The notes under the pieces were generated by a model. The model made no database searches. It saw only the letters and a list, made by a program, of their open reading frames with translations, and had not been told where the DNA came from. A stretch of DNA of 64,000 bases, from positions 2,294,001 through 2,358,000 of the forward strand of contig JAESUZ010004534.1 in assembly GCA_017311185.1 (NCBI GenBank). Direction: 5' to 3'. This stretch comes from Proteles cristata cristata (Eukaryota; Chordata; Mammalia; Carnivora; Hyaenidae). A program made the translations under genes and the position numbers. This document shows positions 32,674 through 43,979 of the stretch, one piece after another (the stretch's first letter is position 1; each line of letters starts with the position of its first letter).

Positions 32674-33449
32674 TTAAGTTCAAAATAGTTATCTCTTCAG
32701 AATTTAACAAATATTAATGCTAATTTTATTTTGTATTCTTTATGATTTGATATTTCAGGTAGTCTTTAATTTTATAAGTAAATTTAATTATCTGTTATTT
32801 TGTGTTCACCCTTAAACAACTAACTCTTCTACACATCTGATTTTCTTCTCTGTCCCAAAGTCAACCTCCTCTTCCTGTTAACAGTATCCTTATTTTTTTC
32901 TGTGAAATCACCCTTTCCTGGCTAGTAACATAAGGGACTTCACATGTGTGAAATAGACTTGGATGAATAGGTATTTACAAATCATTATTACTAATATTAT
33001 TATTATTCACAAGTCATCATGTGGAACAGTTCAGTGAAAGTCAACCAGACATTTCTCAACCCAATGGGGTATAAATTACCCTTTCCTCTACTAGTCACAT
33101 GCCTGCCTGAGGCTTCCTTAGTCATATTTGTGCTCATATGGGGTTGGGGAAACCTGAGAATAAAGTCATCACAAAGAAAAGGAGAGTCAATAAGATGGGA
33201 ATTGACAGTGTCTTGATGGCCTAATTTAAACTCTTGGATTCAGTCATGCTTATAGTGAGTCCTGTATCTTCTATTGTATAAATCAGTTCCTATTTTTCTT
33301 TTGAATTTAGTTTTTGACACTTGCAGACTATAAAGATTCTAGTGCACTAAATGATTTTCATAATAGGATTTATAGAATATTCTATCCCTGTCCAACAAAC
33401 AATGCTATTGCTTGCTTTTATCATAAATATTTTTACATAAAAGTGTCTT
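32674..33449. other. Low-copy DNA with short (ATT)n run
   Basis: (ATT)n near 32985-33007. The 65-codon open frame at 33019-33216 has no recognisable domain. Confidence 0.4.
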
Positions 33450-33868
33450 TTCTTTTTTTAAAAAAAATTTAAATACAAATTAGTTAACATAGAGTGTAAA
33501 ATGATTTCAGGAATAGAATTTAGTGATTTATTTCTTACATATAACATCCAGTGCTCATCCCAGGAAGTGCCCTTCTTAATGCCCATCACCCATTTAGCTC
33601 ATCCACCCACCAAACACCCTGCCAACAACCTTCAGTTTGTTCTCTGTATTTAAAAGTCTCTTATGGTTTGCCTCCCTCTCAGTTTTTATGTTAGTTTTGC
33701 TTTTCTTGCCCTATATTCATCTACTGTATTTCTTAAATTCCACCTACAAGTGAAATCATATATTTGATCTTTCTCTGACTTATTTCGCTTAGCATAATAC
33801 ACTCTAGTTCCATCCATGCTGTTGCAAATGACAAGATTTCATCTTTTTTTGGCCACTGAGTAATAATT

Positions 33869-33902
33869 CCATTGTGTGTATATATATATATACACACAAT
33901 GG
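33869..33902. repeat. Perfect 34-bp palindrome in (TA)n
   Basis: CCATTGTGTGTATATATA is followed immediately by its exact reverse complement, with no spacer. A second (TA)n run follows at about 33910-33930. It lies inside the antisense L1. Confidence 0.97.
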
Positions 33903-34409
33903 ATAAAGATATATATATATATATTTATCCAGTCATCAGTCAATGGAAATTTGAACTATTTCCATACTTTGGCTATTGTTGATAGTGCTGCTATAAACAT
34001 TGGGGTGCATGTGCCCTTTTGAATCAGTATTTTTATATCCATTGGATAAATACCAAGTAATGCAATTGCTGGGTAATAGGGTAATTCTATTTTTAATTTT
34101 TTGAGGAATCAGAGTAGCTGCACCAGTTTGCATTCCCACCAGCAGTGCAAAAGAGTTCCTCTTTTTCTGCATCCTCACCAACATCTGTCATTTCCTGAGT
34201 TGTTAATTTTAGCCATTCTTACAGATGTGAGGTGATATCTCATTGTGGTTTTGATCTGTATTTCCCTCATGATGAGTGAGGTTGAGCATTTTTTCATGTG
34301 TTTGTTAGCCATCTGGATGTGTTCTTTGGAAAAATATCTATTCATGTCTTTTGCCCATTTCTTCCCTGGATTATTTGTTTTTTAGGTATTGAAATTGATA
34401 AGTTATTTA

Positions 34410-34620
34410 TTTATTTATTATGTCTTTATTTTGAGAGACAGAGACAGAGAGCGAGCAGGGGTGGGACAGAGAGAGAGGGAGACACAGAATCTGAAGCAGG
34501 CTCTAGGCTTGATCTGTCAGCACAGAGCTCGACAACGACTGTGTGAGATCCCATGGACTGTGAGGTCATGACCTGAGCTGAAGTTGGATTATTAACTGAC
34601 TGAGTCACCCAGGCGCCCCA
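34410..34620 (-). mobile_element. Feline SINE, antisense, inside L1
   Basis: Complete antisense copy ending CACCCAGGCGCCCC. A 20-bp TSD with one mismatch (TGAAATTGATAAGTTATTTA) lies at 34390-34409 and 34621-34640, within the L1. Confidence 0.95.
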
Positions 34621-37032
34621 TGAAATTGACAAGTTATTTATAGATTTTGGATATAACCCTTTATCCGATATGTTATTTGCAAATATCTTCTCCATTCCAT
34701 CAGTTGTCTTTTAGTTTTGTTGATTGTTTCCTTCACTGTGCAGAAGATTTTATCTTGAGGAGGTCCCAATATTTCATTTTGCTTTTGTTTCCCTTGCTTC
34801 TGGAGACATGTCAAGTAAGAAGTTGCTGTGGCCAAGGTCAAAGAATTTATTGCCTGTTTTCTCCTCTAGGATTTTGATGGGTTCCTGTCTCACATTTAGG
34901 TCTTGCATCCATTTTGAGTTTATTTTTGTGTATGATATAAGAAAGTGGTCCATATTCATTCTTCTGCATGTCACTGTCCTGTTTTCCCAGCACCATTTGC
35001 TGAAGAAACTGTCTTTTTTTTCCATTGGATAGTCTTTCCTCTTTGTCAAAGATTGTTGACCATACATTTATGGATCCATTTCTGGGTTCTCTATTTCAGT
35101 GGATAGATTTTTCATCTCTTTGGTTAGGTTTATTCCTAGGTATTTTATGGGTTTTGGTGTAATTGTAAATGGGATTGATTCCCTAACTTCTCTTTCTGCT
35201 GTTCCATAATTGCTGTATAGAAATACAACTGATTTCTGAGCATTTATTTTATGTACTGAGATTTTGCTGAATTCATGTATCAGCTCTACCAGCTTTTTGG
35301 TGGAGTCTTGTGGGTTATCCACATTGAGTATCATGCCATCTGTGAAGTGTCAAAGTTTGACTTCCTCCTTGCCAATATGGATGCCTTTTATTTCTTTGTG
35401 TTGTCTGATTGCTGAAGCTAGCATTTCCAATACTATGCTAAATAAAAGCGGTGAGAGTGGACATCCCTGTCTCTTTCTTGACCTTAGTGTGAGTGCAAAC
35501 AGGGGAAGATATAAACGGGCCGGGACCAGAGACACAGAAGGAGGAGAAGGAGCGCCCTTAGTGGGGAGTCCCAGTGAGTCGAGGGGAAGCGAAAGAGTGG
35601 CTGAAATTGCTCAAGAAACTGTCCCTGTCCCTGGAGAAGAGAAAAGCCTCGGTTTGGGACACAGAGGGATCCAGTTTCCAGCTGTCCAGCTGATCATGAG
35701 AGGGAAACACTGGTCCCAGGTGGCCCCAGGAGAAACCGCTCACCTGCTCGCCAGCTCAACCTGGAGAGGAAGCGGTGCACCTGAAGCCGCTCCACTGCTC
35801 TTCTGGCTCGGACGATTCCAAGTGGGGAAGTGAGAGGCTTGAAACTGCTCAGAGGGACTCGGCTTGTATTTCATTCAGGTGGTATCAGTGGGGTGTGCAG
35901 ACTAAGATCTGGAAATGAGCCGTTGCTTAGGACATAGAGCACGGACCACCTTGGCTTTGCCCACAACGTTGAGATCAGACCCAAAAGAGTGAGTTGCAAT
36001 GCTTGGTTTGAGAGGGGACGCACGTGCCACCATTTTTCTCCCCACAACCACCAAGTTGGGACCTCAGGGAGCCGCCCGTGAGATATAGTGGAGGCTAAGA
36101 CCAGCCTACACCAAACCATGCCGATCCCCGCTGGAGAGCTGCTTATTTTTTTAACAGAGCCTTGGGCAAGACCAACATGGATCCACTACTGTGATTGCTT
36201 CTAGATCAATTGTTTCTATTCAGATATATTTTTCCTTGTCTCATTCGTATCTCTCCCCTCTGCTGGACTGGGAACTTGATCACTGGATTGCTTGAACAGT
36301 CACATTTAACCCATTTTCTAGATGTATATTCTACACCTCCATCACTACCTTGCATCTCTGTCTCTCTAGAGTAATCAGACTATATAATTTCTCTGAGTTA
36401 CATTATCTTCATTTCTTTCTCCTAGCCTCTTACCATATTCTCCTCTTTCTCTCTCTGAATTAAGCCTCTTTGTCTCTCTGCCTGGTCATTTCTCTTCCAA
36501 TTTCACTTAGTCCCTACCCTGTCATTTCTCTCTTTGTATATGCTGTTCCATCAGCACTGCATACTCCTGGCTCTTTATATGTAGCAGGGAATACTGGTTT
36601 TATGCTTTTAGACAGTCCTTTGTTTTTTGGGGGTTTTTCTTTTTTCTTTTTTTCTTTTATTATATGTTTTTCCTCCTTCCTCTCATTTTTCCCCTTCTTT
36701 TTTTTCTTTTTCCTTTTTGTTTTGCGTGTTTGTTGGATTTGTCAGTGTTTTATTGTGCCTGTTCTCCCTGTGTGTTTCTCTGTTTTCTTTTCCAAGGCTA
36801 CCTCAAGAAACAAGCCTGTGTACACATGGTGGAGAGTCCCAAATACGACTACGAGTAGGGAAATAAAATGACCAAAGCCTCAACAAGAGACACCAAGAGA
36901 CACCATTAAGAGAACACTTCCTGAATGGACAGACCCTGGAAAGTCAAAGAGCCTTCTTTAATACAGCAATACTCCCAGATGCAGAGTTCATAACAAGTTT
37001 TAAAACTAACAAGAGACAGAGAGCTAGCCAAA

Positions 37033-37910
37033 ATGAGGAAATGGAAGAACTCTCCTCTAAAGAAATTCCAGGAAGAAATGACAGCTAAGGAACTGCTTAA
37101 AACAGATATAAGCAACATAACTGAACAAGAATTTAGAACAATAGTTCTAAATCACTGGGTTTGAAAAGGCATGGAAGACACCAGAGAAACTATTGCTACA
37201 AAGACTATGGAGCTTAAAATTAGTTGTGATGAATTAAAAAATGCTATAAATGAGAGCATAATAAAATGGAAGTGTCCAATGAATGGATTAAAGAGGCAGA
37301 GGAGAATAGGTGAATTAGAAGACATAATAATAGATAAAGAGGAAGCGAGAAAAATAGAAACTGATCCAGGAACATGAAAGGAGAGTTTGAGAGCTCAGTG
37401 ATACAATCAAACGGAACAACATCCATATCATAGGAATTCCAGAAGAGGAAGATAAAGGGAAAGGCGCTGAAGGAGTCCTGAACAAATTATAGCTTGGAAT
37501 TTTCCCAATCTGGGGAAGGTAACAGACATTGAAATCCAAGAGGCACAGAGAACTCCGCTCTGACGTAACTTGAATTGATCTTCTGCAGGACACCTCATAG
37601 TGAAACTGGCAAAATATAGGGAGAAAGAGAGAATTCTGAAATCAGCTAGGGATAAAAGGGCCCTAACATACAAAGGGAAATCTATCAGAGTGGTTACAGA
37701 CCTATCTACTGAAACTTGGCAGGCCAGAAATGAATGGCAGGAAATCTTCAGTGTGACGAACAGAAAAAATATGCAGCCAAGAACCCTCTATCCAGCAAGC
37801 CTGTCATTCAGAATAGAAGGAGATCTCAAAATCTTCCCAAATAAACAAAAATTGAAGAATTTGTCACCACTAAACCAGCCCTACAAGAAATCCTGACGGG
37901 GACACTATGA
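37033..37910 (+). pseudogene. L1 ORF1, disrupted
   Basis: ATG at 37033 (MRKWKNSPLKKFQEEM) matches the start of ORF1 in the antisense copy. A stop follows after about 35 codons (TGA after LNHWV). Later pieces keep the coiled-coil (37171-37377), the RRM boundary (GIPEEEDKGKGAEG region) and the C-terminal domain with RDKRALTYKGKSIRVVT and LYPASLSFRIEGDLK (37600-37896). The native stop TGA at 37908-37910 follows EILTGTL. Several frameshifts and stops make it non-functional. Confidence 0.88.
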
Positions 37911-37955
37911 GGGAAATGTTGCAAGGCGCGAGGTACCAGAGACACCACCACAAGC

Positions 37956-40900
37956 ATGAGTCCTACAGAAAACACAATGATTCTAAACCCATATGTTTTA
38001 ATGATAACACTGAATGTAAATGGACTAAATGCTCCAATCAAAAGACTTAGGGTAGAAGAATGGCTAAAAAAAAACAACACCCATCTATTTTCTGTCTACA
38101 AGAGACTCATTTTAGACTTGACGACACCTTCAGATTGAAAGTAAGGGGATGGAGAAATATATGCCATGCTATTGGAAGTCAAAATAAAGTTGGAGTAGCT
38201 ATACTTATATCAGACAAACTGGACTTTAAAGTAAAGGCAGGGGAGCCTGGGTGGCTTAGTCGGTTAAGCGTCCGACTTTCGCTTAGGTCATGATCTCACA
38301 GTTCGTGGGTTCGAGCCCTGCGTCGGGCTCTGTGCTGACTGCCAGCTCAGAGCCTGGAGCCTGTTTCAGTCTGTGACCCCTTCTCTCTCTGACCCTCACC
38401 TGCTCATGCTGTCTCTCTCTCTCTCTCTCTCTCTAGAAATAAATAAAACATTAAAAAAAAAAAAGGCAGTAACAAGGGATGAAGAAGGGCATTATATAAT
38501 AATTACAGGGTCTGTCCATCAGGAAGAACTAACAATCATAAATGTCGACGCAACAAATACGGGAAACCCAAATACATAAAACAGTCACAAACAATCTTAT
38601 GGATAAAAATGTGCTAATCACAGGGAGCTTTAAAACTCCACTTATAGTAATGATAGGTCAAATAGACAGAAAATCACTAAAGAAACAGTGGACTTGAAGG
38701 ACATATTGACCAGATGGATTTGACAGATATATTTAGAACTCTATATCCTGAGGCCATGGAATTCACTTTCTTCTCAAGTGCGCATGGCACATTCTCCAAG
38801 ATGGATCACATACTGGGACATAAAGCAGCCCTCAAGAAATATAAAAGTAGTGAGCTAATACCACGCACACTTTCAGCTCACAATGCTATGAAACTCGATA
38901 TCAATCACAGGAAGAAGTCTGGAAAACCTCCAAAAACATGGAGGTTAAGGAACACCCTACTAAAGAATGAATGGGCCAATCAGGCAATTAGAGAAGAAAC
39001 TTAAAAATATATGGAAACACATGAAAATGAAAATACAACAATCCAAACTCTATGGGATGTGGCAAAGGCAGCCCTAAGAGGAAAGTACATTGCACTCCAG
39101 GCCTATATCAAGAAATTAGAAAAAGCGCAAGATTACAATCTAACAGTACACCTAAAGGAACTAGACGGAGAGCAACAAGAGCACCCCAAACCCAGTAGAA
39201 GAAGAGAAATAATAAAAATCAGGGAAGAAAAAAACAAAATAGAATCCAAAACAACACTTGAAAAGATCAATGAAACGAAGAGTTGGTTTTTTGAAAAAAA
39301 TAAAATTGACAAAGCTCTAGCTAAGTTTCTCAAAAAGAAAAGACAGAGTACCCAAACAGACTAAATCATGAAGGAAAATGGACTTATTACAACCAACCTC
39401 TCAAAAATACAAGCAATTATCAGGGAATACTATGAAAAATTATATGCCAACAAACGGGACAACTTAGGAGAATTGGATAAATTCCTAAACACACACTCAC
39501 TACCAAAATTCACATGGGAAGAGATAGAAAATCTGAACAGACCCATAGCTAGTGAAGAAATTGAATCCGTTTTCAAAACTCTCCCAACAACTAAGAGCCC
39601 TGACCTAGGGAATTCTACCAGACATTTAAAACTCATCCTTCTCAAGCTATTCCAAAAAATATAACTCGAAGGAAAACTTCCAGATTTAGTCTGTGAACCA
39701 GCATCACTTTGATTCCCAAGCCAGATAGAGCAAAAAAGGAGAACTACAGGCCAATATCCTTGATGAATACAAATGCAAAAGTCCTCAACAAGTTACTTGC
39801 AAATTGAATGCAATAGCACATAAAAACAATTATCCACCATGATCTAGTGGGATTCAATCATGGGTTACAGAGCTGGTTCAATATTCGCAAATCAATCAGT
39901 GTGATATATCACATCAACAAAAGAAAAGATAAAAACCAAATGATCCTGTCGATAGACGCAGAAAAAGCGTTAGACAAAATACAGCATCCCTTCTTAATAA
40001 AGACCCTTGAGAAAGTTGGGATAGAAAGAACTTACTTAAACATCATAAAAGCCATCTATGAGAAGCACTCAGCTAACATCATCCTCAACAGGGAAAAACT
40101 GAGAGCTTTCCCCCTGAGATCAGGAACACGACAGGGATGTCCACTCTCACCACTGTTGTTTAATATAGTGCTGGAAGTCCTAGTGCAGTCAGACAACAGA
40201 AGGAAATAAAAGGCATCAGAATTGGCAAAGAAGCAGTCAAACTTTCACTTTTCTCAGATGACATGCTACTCTACATAGAAAACCTGACAGAATCCACCAG
40301 AAGCCTAGTAGAACTGATCCAAGAATTCAGCAAAGTTGCAGGGTACAAAATCAACGTACAGAAATTGGTTGCATTTTTATACACCAATAATGAAGCAACA
40401 GAAAGAGAAATCAAGAAACTGATCCCATTCACAATTGCACAAAAAACCATAAAATACCTAGGAATAAACCTAACCAAGGATACAGGAGATCTGTATGATG
40501 AAAACTATAGAAAACTTATGAAGGAAATTGAAGAAGACACAAAGAAATGGAAAAATATTCCATGCTCATGGATAGAAGAATATATAGTTAAATGTCATTA
40601 CTACCTAAAGCACTCTACACATTCAATGCAATTCCAATCAAAATTGCACAGCATACTTCTCAAAACTAGAACAAACTATCCTAAAATTTGTATGGAACCA
40701 CAAAAGACCCCGAATAGCCAAAGTACTATTGAAGAAGAAAACCAAAATGGGAGGGATCACCATCCCAGACTTTAGCCTCTACTACAAAGCTGTCATCATC
40801 AAGACAGTATGGTATTGGCACAAAAACAGACACATAGACCAATGGAACAGAATTGAGAACTCAGAAGTGGACCCAAAAGTATACAGCCAACTAATCTTTG

Positions 40901-41982
40901 ACAAAGCAGGAAAGAATATCCAATGGAAAAAAGACAGCCTCTTTAACAGATGGTGTTGGGAGAACTGGACAGCAACATGCAGAAGAATGAAACTAGATCA
41001 TTTTCTCACACCATGCACAAAAATAAACTCAAAATGGATAAGGGACCTGAATGTGAGACAGGAAACCATCAAAACCCTAGAGGACAAAGCAGGAAACAAC
41101 CTCCTTGACCTCCACCGCAACAGCTTCTTACTTGACACATCCCCAAAAGCAAGGGAATCAAGAGCAAAAATGAACCATTGGGACCTCATCAAGATTAAAA
41201 GCTTCTGCACAGCAAAGGAAACAATCCACAAAACTAATAGGCCACCAACGGAATGGGAAAAGATAATTGCAAATGACATATCAGACAAAGGGTTAATATC
41301 CAGAATCTATAAGGAACTCACCAAACTACACGCCCGAAAAACAAACAACCCAGTGAAGAAATGGGCAGAAGATATGAACAGACACTTCTCCAAAGAGGAC
41401 ATCCAGATGGCCAACAGACACATGAAACGATGCTCAGCATCCCTCCTCATCAGGGAAATACAAATCAAAACCACACTGAGATACCACCTCACGCCAGTCA
41501 GAGTGGCTAAAATGAGCAAATCAGGAGACTATAGATGCTGGCGAGGATGTTTAGAAACAGGCACCCTCCTACACTGTTGGTGGGAATATAAACTGGTGCA
41601 GCCCCTCTGGAAAATAGTGTGGAGGTTCCTCAGGAAACTAACAATAGAACTCCCTTATGACCCAGCAGTAGCACTGCTAGGAATTTACCCAAGGGATACA
41701 GAAATGCTGAGGCATAGGAGCACATGTACCCCAATGTTCATAGCAGCACTCTCCACAATAGCTAAAACATGGAAAGAGCCTGTGTCCATCAGTGGACGAA
41801 TGGACCAAGAAGATGTGTTTATGTGTACCATGGAATACTACATGGCAATGAGAAAGAATGAAATCTGGCCACGTGTAGTAACATGGATGGAACTTGAGGG
41901 TATTACGCTGAGCGAAATAAGTCAGGCAGAGAAGGACAAATATCATATGTGTGCACATATAGGAGGATTAGGAGGAACTTAA
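37956..41982 (+). pseudogene. L1 ORF2, disrupted, SINE-interrupted
   Basis: Start ATG at 37956 (MSPTENTM). The EN N-terminus (TLNVNGLNAPIKR) soon shifts frame. A SINE splits the EN region. The EN C-terminal part (38714-39004), linker (39011-39364), RT N-terminal part (39368-39664) and RT core (39847-40209) sit in different frames. The catalytic box reads FSDD rather than FADD at about 40254-40265. From 40729 a single 417-codon frame runs to the natural stop TAA at 41980-41982. It covers the C-terminal domain, but the final cysteine of the zinc-knuckle-like pattern is tyrosine (HCWWEYKL). Confidence 0.92.
38241..38461 (+). mobile_element. Feline SINE, young subfamily, inside L1 ORF2
   Basis: Sense copy with A-box TGGCTTAGTCGG, B-box GGTTCGAGCCC, marker GTGCTGACTGCCAGC, a (CT)n run and a terminal A-tail. 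Perfect TSD AAAGGCAG at 38233-38240 and 38462-38469. Removing it and one TSD copy restores continuity of the L1 text. Confidence 0.96.
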
Positions 41983-42299
41983 CAGAGGACCATGGGGGAA
42001 AAGAAGGGGGAAAATGGCGGGGGAAAGGGAGAGAGGCAGACCATGAGAGACTCTTGAATGCTGAGAACAAACTGAGGACTGATGGATGTGGTAGGAAAGA
42101 GAGAGATGGGCATGGATGGGGACACTTGTGGGGATGAACCCTGGTTGTTATATGGAAACCAACTTGACAATAAACTATTTGTGAAAAAAAAAATATGTGC
42201 TTTTAGTTACTTTAAAAACTGTATAATATTGTCTTGAAAGGAAATAGTTTGAAATCCTAGAAGTTTGCTATAAGTTTATGAAAGAAAACAGGTTCACAA

Positions 42300-42457
42300 T
42301 TTTATTTATTATGTTTTAATTTTATTTATTTTGAGGGAGAAGGAGAGTGATCAGGGTAGAGGCAGAGAGATAGAGAGACAGAGAATCCCAAGCTGGCTCT
42401 GTAGTTGTCAGCAGAGAGCCCAATGAGTGGCTAGAACTCACAAACCATGAGTTCATG
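42300..42457 (-). mobile_element. Feline SINE, antisense, head missing
   Basis: T-rich start, GA-rich body and middle region to AACCATGAGTTCATGA, then the tRNA-like head is absent. A second SINE begins 10 bp further on. Confidence 0.85.
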
Positions 42458-42467
42458 ACAGACAAGA

Positions 42468-42695
42468 AGGTACCTGGGTAGTTCAGTGGGTTAAATATCC
42501 AACTCCTGATTTGATAAAACTCCTGTTTGTTTTGGCACAGGTCATGATTTCAGTTTCATGAGTCTGAGCCTCATGTTGGGCTCTGTGCTGACCTTGCTGG
42601 GCCTACTTGGGATTCTTCCTCTGTCTCTGCCCCTTCCTCCCCACACATGCTGTCTCCGTTTCTCTCAAAATAAACTTAAAAAAAAAAAGAATCAA
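42468..42695 (+). mobile_element. Feline SINE, sense
   Basis: Sense copy starting AGGTACCTGGGTAGTTCAG with A-tail at about 42678-42689. TSD ACAGACAAGA at 42458-42467 and 42696-42705. Confidence 0.9.
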
Positions 42696-42705
42696 ACAGA
42701 CAAGA

Positions 42706-43015
42706 TTGCTTTCCTGATGAAACTTCATCTGCCACTTATATAACACTTAATATGTATCAGGTCCCATACAAATACTGTATGTGATATTCTATCTATATTA
42801 TGTAAAACTAATTACAGAGGAGCATGGCATGTAAAGTGATAAGGAATGTGAAATTATGCAAGCCTTTTGTACAGTGAGCATGGCATTATGTGTAACATAA
42901 ATAACGCAAGGAACTGAGTAATATATTGGCTAATAGAGTATCACTGCGTCATTGTAGTGGTCCTCAACTGGTATGCCTAGGACACTAGTGAGCACAGAAC
43001 CCTCAGAGATTTTTT
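42706..43015. other. Unassigned AT-rich DNA
   Basis: Nothing recognised. Confidence 0.45.
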
Positions 43016-43029
43016 TCTTTTTTCTTTTT

Positions 43030-43254
43030 TTCCTTTTTTTTTCTTTTTTTAATGTTTTATTTAGTTCTAGGAGAGAGAGAGACAGCGTGAGCAGGGGAGG
43101 GTCAGAGAGAGAGGGAGTCACAGACTGAAACAGGCTCCAGGCTCTGAGCTGGCAGTCAGCACAGAGCCCGACGCGGGGCTCGAACCCACAAACCGCGAGA
43201 TCATGACCTAAGCGAAAGTCGGACGCTTAACCGACTAAGCCACCCAGGCGCCCC
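43030..43254 (-). mobile_element. Feline SINE, young subfamily, antisense
   Basis: Long T/C tail region, body with GGCAGTCAGCAC marker, near-consensus head ending CCACCCAGGCGCCCC. Perfect 14-bp TSD (GAGA, T7, CTT) at 43016-43029 and 43255-43268. Confidence 0.97.
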
Positions 43255-43314
43255 GAGATTTTTTTCTTATTACATTAATGTATGCAGTTTGTTTTTCTGC
43301 AACTGACCATACCT

Positions 43315-43329
43315 ATTGCCATGGCAACC
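43315..43329. promoter_or_regulatory. RFX/X-box-like palindrome
   Basis: ATTGCCATGGCAACC contains the perfect 12-bp palindrome TTGCCATGGCAA, close to the RFX dimer site GTTGCCATGGCAAC. Sequence match only, in otherwise unassigned DNA. Confidence 0.4.
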
Positions 43330-43930
43330 AGTCAGATGGAATGTTTTCCTGGGAAGGTTATGTGACTTGGTATAAGTATGGACTTATAAGAAAGCATGTG
43401 AGAGATCCTTGCTCCTTGAAAGAATGAATCTGCATTTGGGCAGTGATTATTTTTAGAAAAGCAAGCAAAAACAGGTCTAATGTGCAATGAAGAAAATTTA
43501 TTTCTAGATAATGAGATAATCTTATATTGGAATAGTGAGAATGAGGTAACTATTACTGATCTGCTTAGGGGTTTTGGGTTTTTTTGTTTTGCTTTGTTTG
43601 CCTCCTGTTGATTACTTTGAGAGTGTCAACCAAATGCTAATTATGAAAGAGAGTTGTCCTCCTAAGAAGGATAACCACCAGATTTATCAATTCCCTAAGT
43701 TCATTTTCTTTTAATATCAAGCTCCTTGGTAGCCAAAAACGAGGGAACCACTAAATTAAAATCCAACAAAAATAACACCAATAAACAAAATAATCTTTTT
43801 CACCTGCAAAGTCTTCTTCCTCTTGTAATTTACTAAGCTGTTTTTCTAGTTTCTCAATTCCTAGGAAAACCATCTGTTGCTCTTCCTCTTAAGACTTCAC
43901 AGTAGCTTTCTTTGTTTCTAGAAATGTCCC

Positions 43931-43979
<49 letters not shown>

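Larger units (their letters stand above)
33450..35484 (-). mobile_element. Antisense L1 3' portion abutting the sense L1
   Basis: Poly-T at left marks the A-tail. ORF2 C-terminal and RT text then runs on the minus strand ([52 protein letters not shown] in separate frames). About 450 bp are missing near 35095 compared with the L1 at 18.3-20.0 kb. It stops abruptly at about 35484, where the sense L1 begins, and does not resume beyond it. A SINE interrupts it at 34410-34620. Confidence 0.85.
35485..42193 (+). mobile_element. Nearly full-length sense LINE-1
   Basis: It begins GTGAGTGCAAACAGGGGAAG, which aligns with the 5'UTR of the antisense L1 about 150 bp in from its start, so the start-site end is missing. 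A 5'UTR (to about 37032), ORF1, ORF2 and a 3'UTR follow, ending in GACAATAAACTATTTGTG and an A10 tail (42184-42193). AATAAA lies at 42169-42174. The 5'UTR is related to, but clearly different from, the antisense L1's and has no tandem monomers. A young SINE interrupts ORF2 at 38241-38461. No convincing TSD was found. Confidence 0.93.

Noticed and set aside
33450..42193. Single twin-primed L1 (antisense part plus sense part)
   Set aside because: The antisense part has its own 3' end and tail and is more diverged than the sense part, so they are two separate insertions.
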